Shown here one piece after another: positions 59,616 to 64,000 of a DNA stretch of 64,000 bases. How positions within the stretch are numbered: the first letter of the stretch is position 1; each line of letters starts with the position of its first letter. The notes under the pieces are model-generated. The model saw only the letters and a program-made list of their open reading frames with translations. It was not told the DNA's origin and searched no databases. The DNA is from Actinomadura sp. J1-007 (lineage in GTDB: Bacteria; Actinomycetota; Actinomycetes; Streptosporangiales; Streptosporangiaceae). The position numbers and the translations under genes are program-made. The DNA lies in the NCBI RefSeq assembly GCF_009793335.1, contig NZ_WING01000002.1:1-64000 (forward strand). The letters run 5' to 3'.

Positions 59616-61073
59616 ATGACCAGGTCCGCGGCGCTGCCCCCGGCGCTGCTCAGGCTCGCCGGAGTGATCATGCTCGGCGCGCTGATGATGCAGCTCGACA
59701 TGACGATGACCAACATCGCCACCAACACGCTCCTGGACGAGTTCGACGCGCCGCTGTCGACCGTGCAGTGGGTCGGCACCGGCTACCTGCTGGCGATGGC
59801 CGTCGTGATCCCGATGGCCGGGTGGGCGCTGGAGCGCTTCGGCGCCCGCGCGGTCTGGACGGCCTCCATCGCGGCGTTCCTCGTCGGCTCGCTGCTGTGC
59901 GCGTTCGCCTGGTCGGCGGGCAGCCTCATCGCGTTCCGCGTGGTCCAGGGACTCGGCGGCGGGCTGATCATGCCGCTGGCGCAGGCCGTGATGGCGCGGG
60001 CCGCCGGCCCCGAGCGGCTCGGCCGGGTGATGGCGCTGATCGGCGTCCCGTCCCTGCTCGGTCCCGTCCTCGGCCCCGTGCTCGGCGGCCTGATCGTCGA
60101 GGACCTGGACTGGCGGTGGATCTTCCTGGTGAACGTGCCGGTCTGCGCGGTCGCCCTGGCCTTCGCCCGCGTCATGCCGGACGACCGGGCCGCCGGCGGC
60201 GCGCAGGCGCGGCTGGACCTGCCCGGCCTCGCGCTGCTGTCGGGCGCGTGCGTGGCGCTGGTGTACGGGCTCGCGGAGGCGGGCCGCAGCGGCGGGTTCA
60301 CCGGCACGGGCGTCCTCGTCCCGCTGCTCGCGGGCGCCGCGCTCGTCGCGGGCTTCGCGGCGCACGGGCTGCGCGCGCCGGACGCGGCGCTGATCGACCT
60401 GCGGCTGTTCCGGCGGCGCGAGTTCGCGGCGTCGGCGGCGGCGCTGTTCCTGGCGTCGGGCGTGATGTTCGGCGCGATGGGCGCGCTGCCGCTGTACTAC
60501 CAGCAGGCGCGCGGCGAGGACGCGCTCCACACCGGGCTGCTGATGATCCCGTTCGGCGTCGGGATGGCGGTGGCGCTGGGCGTCGCGGGCCGGCTCTCCG
60601 ACCGCCTGCCGCCGCGCTGGCCCGCCCTCGCCGGGCTCGCCCTCGCGGCGGCGGGCGACTTGGTGTACGTGGGCGTCGGCGCCTCCACCTCGTACACGCT
60701 GCTCGGCGCCGCCCAGTTCTGCAGCGGCCTCGGCGTCGGGGCCGTGCTCGTCCCCGTGATGACCGCCTCGATGCGCGGCCTCGGGCACCGCGAGATCCCG
60801 CGGGCGAGCGTCGCGGTGCGGATCTTCCAGCAGATCGGGGCGTCGTTCGGCGGGGCCGTGCTGCTCATCGTCATCCAGCGGCAGCTCGCCGACCGGGCCC
60901 GCGAGGCGCACGGGCAGCTCGACCCGGCCGGGATCGCCTCGGCGTACGGCGCGACGTTCTGGTGGGCGTTCGCCATCACCGTGCTCGCCGCCGTCCCGGT
61001 GCTGCTCCTGCCGGGGCGCGGCGGCCCGGCCTCCGCGCCGCGGGACGAGTCTCAGACGGAACGGGTGAAGTAG
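59616..61073 (+). CDS. MFS drug-efflux transporter (DHA2 type)
   Basis: 485 residues; ATG 59616 with GGAGGAA five bases before (ATG 59604 overlaps that site). Fourteen-helix exporter: LDMTMTNIATNTL in helix 1, WVGTGYLLAMAVVIP, GWALERFGARAVW (motif A), VVQGLGGGLIMPLAQAV and GPVLGPVLGGLIVEDLDWRWIFLVNVP (motif C). Repressed by the adjacent TetR through the palindromes. The 3' end overlaps the phosphotriesterase-like gene by 22 bases on the other strand. Confidence 0.92.
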   Translation: MTRSAALPPALLRLAGVIMLGALMMQLDMTMTNIATNTLLDEFDAPLSTVQWVGTGYLLAMAVVIPMAGWALERFGARAVWTASIAAFLVGSLLCAFAWSAGSLIAFRVVQGLGGGLIMPLAQAVMARAAGPERLGRVMALIGVPSLLGPVLGPVLGGLIVEDLDWRWIFLVNVPVCAVALAFARVMPDDRAAGGAQARLDLPGLALLSGACVALVYGLAEAGRSGGFTGTGVLVPLLAGAALVAGFAAHGLRAPDAALIDLRLFRRREFAASAAALFLASGVMFGAMGALPLYYQQARGEDALHTGLLMIPFGVGMAVALGVAGRLSDRLPPRWPALAGLALAAAGDLVYVGVGASTSYTLLGAAQFCSGLGVGAVLVPVMTASMRGLGHREIPRASVAVRIFQQIGASFGGAVLLIVIQRQLADRAREAHGQLDPAGIASAYGATFWWAFAITVLAAVPVLLLPGRGGPASAPRDESQTERVK

Positions 61074-62034
61074 CGCCTCGGATTGTCCACGAGCATCTGC
61101 CCGACCTGCGCGTCCGTCACGCCGAGGGCGCGCAGGGCGGGCAGGACGTCGTCGCCGATGTGCCGGTAGTTCCAGTTGGGCGCCATCGCGCGCAGCAGCT
61201 CGGGATCGGGCCCGAACCAGTCGATGTAGCAGCTCGCGTCGTGGCTCAGCACCATCCGGTCGGCGTAGCCGCGCTCGCAGAGGGCGGCGATCGTGCGGAC
61301 GCGGTCGGCCGTGGGGTTGAGCACGTCGAGCCCGAACCGGTCCATGCCGAGGATCGCCCCCGTGTCGGCCAGCTCCATCAGGTAGTCCAGGTCGTTGCTG
61401 TCGCCGGCGTGCCCGATCACCACCTTGGCGAGGTCGGCGCCCTCCGCGCGGAGGACGTCCACCACCGCGCGGCCCGCGTGCACCGAGCTCTCGGTGTGCA
61501 CGGTGATCGGCGCGCCGGTCTCGCGGTGGGCGGCGGCGACGCCGCGCAGGATCCGCTCGACGCCCGGGGTGAGGCCCGGCGCGTCCACGGCGCACTTGAG
61601 GAACGCGGCCTTCACGCCCGTTCCCGCGATGCCCTCGGTCAGGTCGCGGACGAAGTCGGCGACCATCGGGTCGGGGCCGCCGAGCAGCGTGCCGGGCCCG
61701 CGGTGGTGGTAGGGGAACGGCAGGTCGTTGTAGGTGTAGATCCCGGTCGCGACGATGATGTTGAGGCCGGGGACCTCGGCGGCGATCCGCTCGATCCGCG
61801 GGATGTAGCGCCCGAGCCCCCACACGGTCGGGTCGGCGATCGTGGTGACGCCGTGCTCGGCGAGGCGGCCGAGCTTGGCGACCGCGTCGGCGACCCGCTC
61901 CTCCTCGTCCCACCACGCCCCTCCCCGTAGTTCTGGACGTGCTCGGGGGACAGCACGAAGACGTGCTCGTGCATGTACGTGCGGCCGAGGGCGGCGACGT
62001 CCACCGGGCCGCGGGCGGTCTCGACTGCGGGCAT
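61052..62034 (-). CDS. phosphotriesterase-family hydrolase/lactonase 2, one frame break
   Basis: About 327 residues; ATG 62034 after GAGGAGC. HxH (H22, H24 in YMHEHVFVL), Lys in GVKAAFLKCA, His in TVHTESS and VIGHAGD, Asp in LSHDASC: the full binuclear metal set. The frame breaks near 61920; adding one G gives NYGEGAWWDEEERVADAV. Paralog of the enzyme at 55440 (shared GPGTL-GGPD loop). ACCGGTCGGTCGGTT about 20 bases upstream of the start resembles a TetR-type operator but is weak. Confidence 0.85.
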
Positions 62035-62085
62035 GGGGTGCTCCTCGGCGCATACCGGTCGGTCGGTTCTTGGCAAGCTAGGTCC

Positions 62086-62131
62086 GGGGCGGCCGGGAGT
62101 CAACGGGCGGGGCGGCCGGGAGTCAACGGGC
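62086..62131. repeat. perfect 23-bp tandem duplication
   Basis: Positions 62086-62108 are repeated exactly at 62109-62131 in the gap between the second LLM gene and the second lactonase gene; a recent slippage duplication. Confidence 0.85.
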
Positions 62132-62152
62132 GGGGCCGCCGGGAGGGCGGCG

Positions 62153-63055
62153 TCAGCGGCGCGTCTGGAGGGCGAGCACGGCGTCGCGGACGTCGGCCAG
62201 CTCGGCGTCCCAGTCGTCCGGCGGGACGACCGGCGCGAGGACGAACTTGGACAGGCCCGCCCCGATCAGCCGCTTGAGATGGGCCTCGGCGTCCTCCAGC
62301 GCCGGCACGACCTCGCCGGGCGCGGCCTGCCCGCGGACCCGGCGGGCGCGGGCGAAGCGCTCCTCCGCCTCGGGGGAGAGCGGGCCCCGCCGGTACGGGA
62401 CGACCGCGCCGAAGTGCTCCTCCTCGATCTCGCGCCCGGCCTCCGCCGCCGCCCGCTGGACGAGCCCGCGGCCCCGTTCGGCCTCGGCGGGCGTGGTGAA
62501 CGCGGCGAGCCAGCCGTCCGAGAGGCGGCCGGTGCGGCGCAGCTCGGCATCCGACGCGCCGCCCATCCACACGTCGAAGCCGCCCTTCGCCGGCTTCGGC
62601 AGCACCCGCACGTCGGTGTAGTCGAAGCGGGGGCCGCGGTGGGTGACCGAGTCCTCGGCCCAGAAGCGGCGCAGCAGCGGCATGGCCTCCTCGAAGATCG
62701 CGGCGCGGTCCTCGCGGCGGACGCCGAACGCCTGCTGCTCGCCCGGGTCGCGGACGCCGAGGCCGAACGCGGGCAGCAGCCTGCCGCGCGAGAGCAGGTC
62801 GAGCGAGGCCATCTCCTTGGCCACCAGCGCGGGGGAGCGGCCCGGCAGCGTCATCACGGCCGTGCCGAGCTTGATCCTGGAGGTGAGCGCGGCGGCGTAC
62901 GCCAGGGTGGAGACGGGGTCGCCGGAACGCCCGGTGGCGCGCTCGGAGACCCACAGCGAGTCGAACCCCTCGCGCTCCAGCCCCGCCGCCAGCGCGCCCA
63001 GGGCGTCGGGGTCGGGCGCGGAGGCGGCGGGGGCGAGGCCGATTCTGACGATCAT
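62153..63055 (-). CDS. LLM-class F420-dependent oxidoreductase 2
   Basis: 300 residues; ATG 63055 (MIVRIGLAP) preferred over ATG 63091. Luciferase-like barrel: GLEREGFDSLWVSERATG, SRIKLGTAVMTLPGRSPALVAKEMASLDLLSRGRLLPAFGLG, VWMGGASDAELRRTGRLSDGWLAAF. Intact. Upstream of the second lactonase on the same strand (about 120-base gap). The pairing of an LLM enzyme with a PTE-like lactonase mirrors the pair at 53643 and 55440. Confidence 0.87.
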   Translation of the reverse strand: MIVRIGLAPAASAPDPDALGALAAGLEREGFDSLWVSERATGRSGDPVSTLAYAAALTSRIKLGTAVMTLPGRSPALVAKEMASLDLLSRGRLLPAFGLGVRDPGEQQAFGVRREDRAAIFEEAMPLLRRFWAEDSVTHRGPRFDYTDVRVLPKPAKGGFDVWMGGASDAELRRTGRLSDGWLAAFTTPAEAERGRGLVQRAAAEAGREIEEEHFGAVVPYRRGPLSPEAEERFARARRVRGQAAPGEVVPALEDAEAHLKRLIGAGLSKFVLAPVVPPDDWDAELADVRDAVLALQTRR

Positions 63056-63083
63056 CCTTCGACCGTACGGCGGCGGAGTTCCG

Positions 63084-64000
63084 TCACGCAACCCTCTCCG
63101 GGCGGCCCTCGGCGGGGCGGGTGGCGACGGCGGTGATGGCGGCGGCCAGCACCGCGAGGACCGCGATGGCGAGCGCCATCGGCAGGGCGGTGCGGCTGCC
63201 GCCGATCCCGGCGAGCGGGGCCGCCGCGCCGCCGAGCGCGAACTGGCCGAGGCCGAGCAGGGCGGACGCGCTGCCCGCCACGTTCGGGGGACGTCCCGAC
63301 AGGGCGAGCGCCGTCGCGTTCGGCAGGATCAGCCCCTGCCCGGACACCACGAGGAACAGCGCGGGCAGGATGCCCCACAGCCCCGCGCCGGCGAGGACGG
63401 CGGCCAGCAGCAGCACGCCCCCGGCGGCGACGACGGCGAGGCCCGCGCCGAGCAGCCGCCGCAGCGCGACCCGGCCCGCGAGCCGTCCGCTGATCTGGCC
63501 CGCGAGGACGATCCCGAGCGAGTTGACCCCGAACACGAGGCTGAACGCCTGCGGCGACATGTGGTGGATGTCCTGGAGGACGAACGGGCTCCCGGAGATG
63601 TAGGTGAACATCGCCGCGAACGCCAGCGCCACCGCGAGCCCGTACCCGACGAAGCTCCGGTCGGCCAGCAGCGCCCGGAACGTCGCGAGGGTCGCGCGGG
63701 CGCCGCCGGTCTCGCGCCGTTCGGGCGGGAGGGTCTCCTTCAGCCCGGCCAGCGAGCCGAGCAGCAGCGCGACGCCCGTCCCGGCCAGCACCGCGAACAC
63801 GCCGGGCCACGGCATCAGCCGCAGCAGCTGGCCGCCGATCACGGGCGCGAGGATCGGCGCCAGCCCGTTGACCAGCATCAGCATGGAGAAGAACTTCGCC
63901 GCCGCGACCCCGTCGTGCAGGTCGCGGACGACGGCGCGGGCGATGACGATCCCGGCCGCCCCGGCGGCGCCCTGGACGAACCGCAGCCCGATCAGCGTCT
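63084..64000 (-). CDS. MFS transporter, Bcr/CflA type, 5' end outside the window
   Basis: The last 305 or so residues of a 12-helix exporter: the window begins at TLIGLRFVQGAAGAAGIVIA, then ARAVVRDLHDG and FFSMLMLVNGLAPILAPVIGG, the standard Bcr/CflA central block. SGSPFVLQDIHHMSPQAFSLVFGVN and a VSGQGLILPNATALAL helix follow. Drug or metabolite efflux. Ends 28 bases before the LLM gene start, so the two may be cotranscribed. Confidence 0.88.
   Translation of the reverse strand, partial: TLIGLRFVQGAAGAAGIVIARAVVRDLHDGVAAAKFFSMLMLVNGLAPILAPVIGGQLLRLMPWPGVFAVLAGTGVALLLGSLAGLKETLPPERRETGGARATLATFRALLADRSFVGYGLAVALAFAAMFTYISGSPFVLQDIHHMSPQAFSLVFGVNSLGIVLAGQISGRLAGRVALRRLLGAGLAVVAAGGVLLLAAVLAGAGLWGILPALFLVVSGQGLILPNATALALSGRPPNVAGSASALLGLGQFALGGAAAPLAGIGGSRTALPMALAIAVLAVLAAAITAVATRPAEGRPERVA

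Noticed and set aside
62055..62070. ACCGGTCGGTCGGTT upstream of the second lactonase as a TetR operator
   Set aside because: Only the ACCGGT core is palindromic and no regulator is adjacent; too weak to list on its own.
1..64000. tRNA, rRNA, insertion sequence or prophage genes
   Set aside because: No cloverleaf-like stretch, ribosomal RNA sequence, transposase or phage structural motif was recognised on either strand.

Overview
The window is very GC-rich DNA with dense genes, many GTG/TTG starts and GTGA/ATGA stop-start overlaps. Two luciferase-like F420-type oxidoreductases, CaiB, acyl-CoA dehydrogenase and P450 genes, NB-ARC/LuxR giant regulators and DUF5691/DUF5682/DUF5996/DUF3830 proteins are all typical of a soil actinomycete. 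A Streptosporangiales/Actinomadura-like host is my best guess but is not proven by the sequence. No rRNA, tRNA, CRISPR, insertion sequence or phage gene was seen.

Layout. 1-1344: two heavily frame-broken genes, a small multi-spanning membrane protein and a secreted DUF11/DUF7927-like protein. 1490-10377 (minus): a tightly coupled operon of SWIM zinc finger, a 90-residue octapeptide-repeat protein, DUF5691, a MoxR-type AAA ATPase, DUF5682 and a VWA protein. 10358-13285: a membrane protein with an Arg-rich minisatellite tail, divergent from a TetR gene, then an M50-type peptidase. 13286-17030: DUF5996, a serine/threonine dehydratase and two tandem-repeat fields. 17031-24098: carotenoid oxygenase, a sigma-like membrane protein, a CaiB/Mcr-type enzyme, cupin, MFS efflux and its TetR. 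24317-31400: a LacI-controlled uptake and salvage island (nucleoside hydrolase, NMT1-type ABC transporter with a fused double permease, amidohydrolase). 31403-35286: acyl-CoA dehydrogenase, imine-reductase-like enzyme with HxlR, and a second TetR/membrane-protein pair. 35283-42216: a GntR catabolic island (aminotransferase, two maleate-isomerase-like proteins, DUF3830, 2-hydroxyacid dehydrogenase, amidase). 42329-53533: NIPSNAP-like and DUF1707 proteins, then three paralogous NB-ARC/LuxR regulators around a molybdopterin oxidoreductase. 53643-64000: an LLM enzyme divergent from a PhyH/phosphotriesterase/P450 operon, an HtrA-like protease, a TetR/MFS pair, a second phosphotriesterase-like lactonase, a second LLM enzyme and a partial Bcr/CflA-type transporter.

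Regulatory logic can be read in several places. Two paralogous TetR proteins 23 kb apart share operators of the form TAGCA-N6-TGCTA. The GntR island carries TTGTCGACAA-type sites three times. One TetR/MFS pair shares the palindrome GCAGTAAATATTTACTGC. Another TetR probably controls a leaderless MFS promoter through a palindrome over its start codon.

Caution: about 17 reading-frame breaks occur in 10 genes. In the ten breaks I checked base by base, the frame is restored by adding one G or C to a short G/C run. This looks like consensus sequence error rather than gene decay, so the broken genes are described as if whole.
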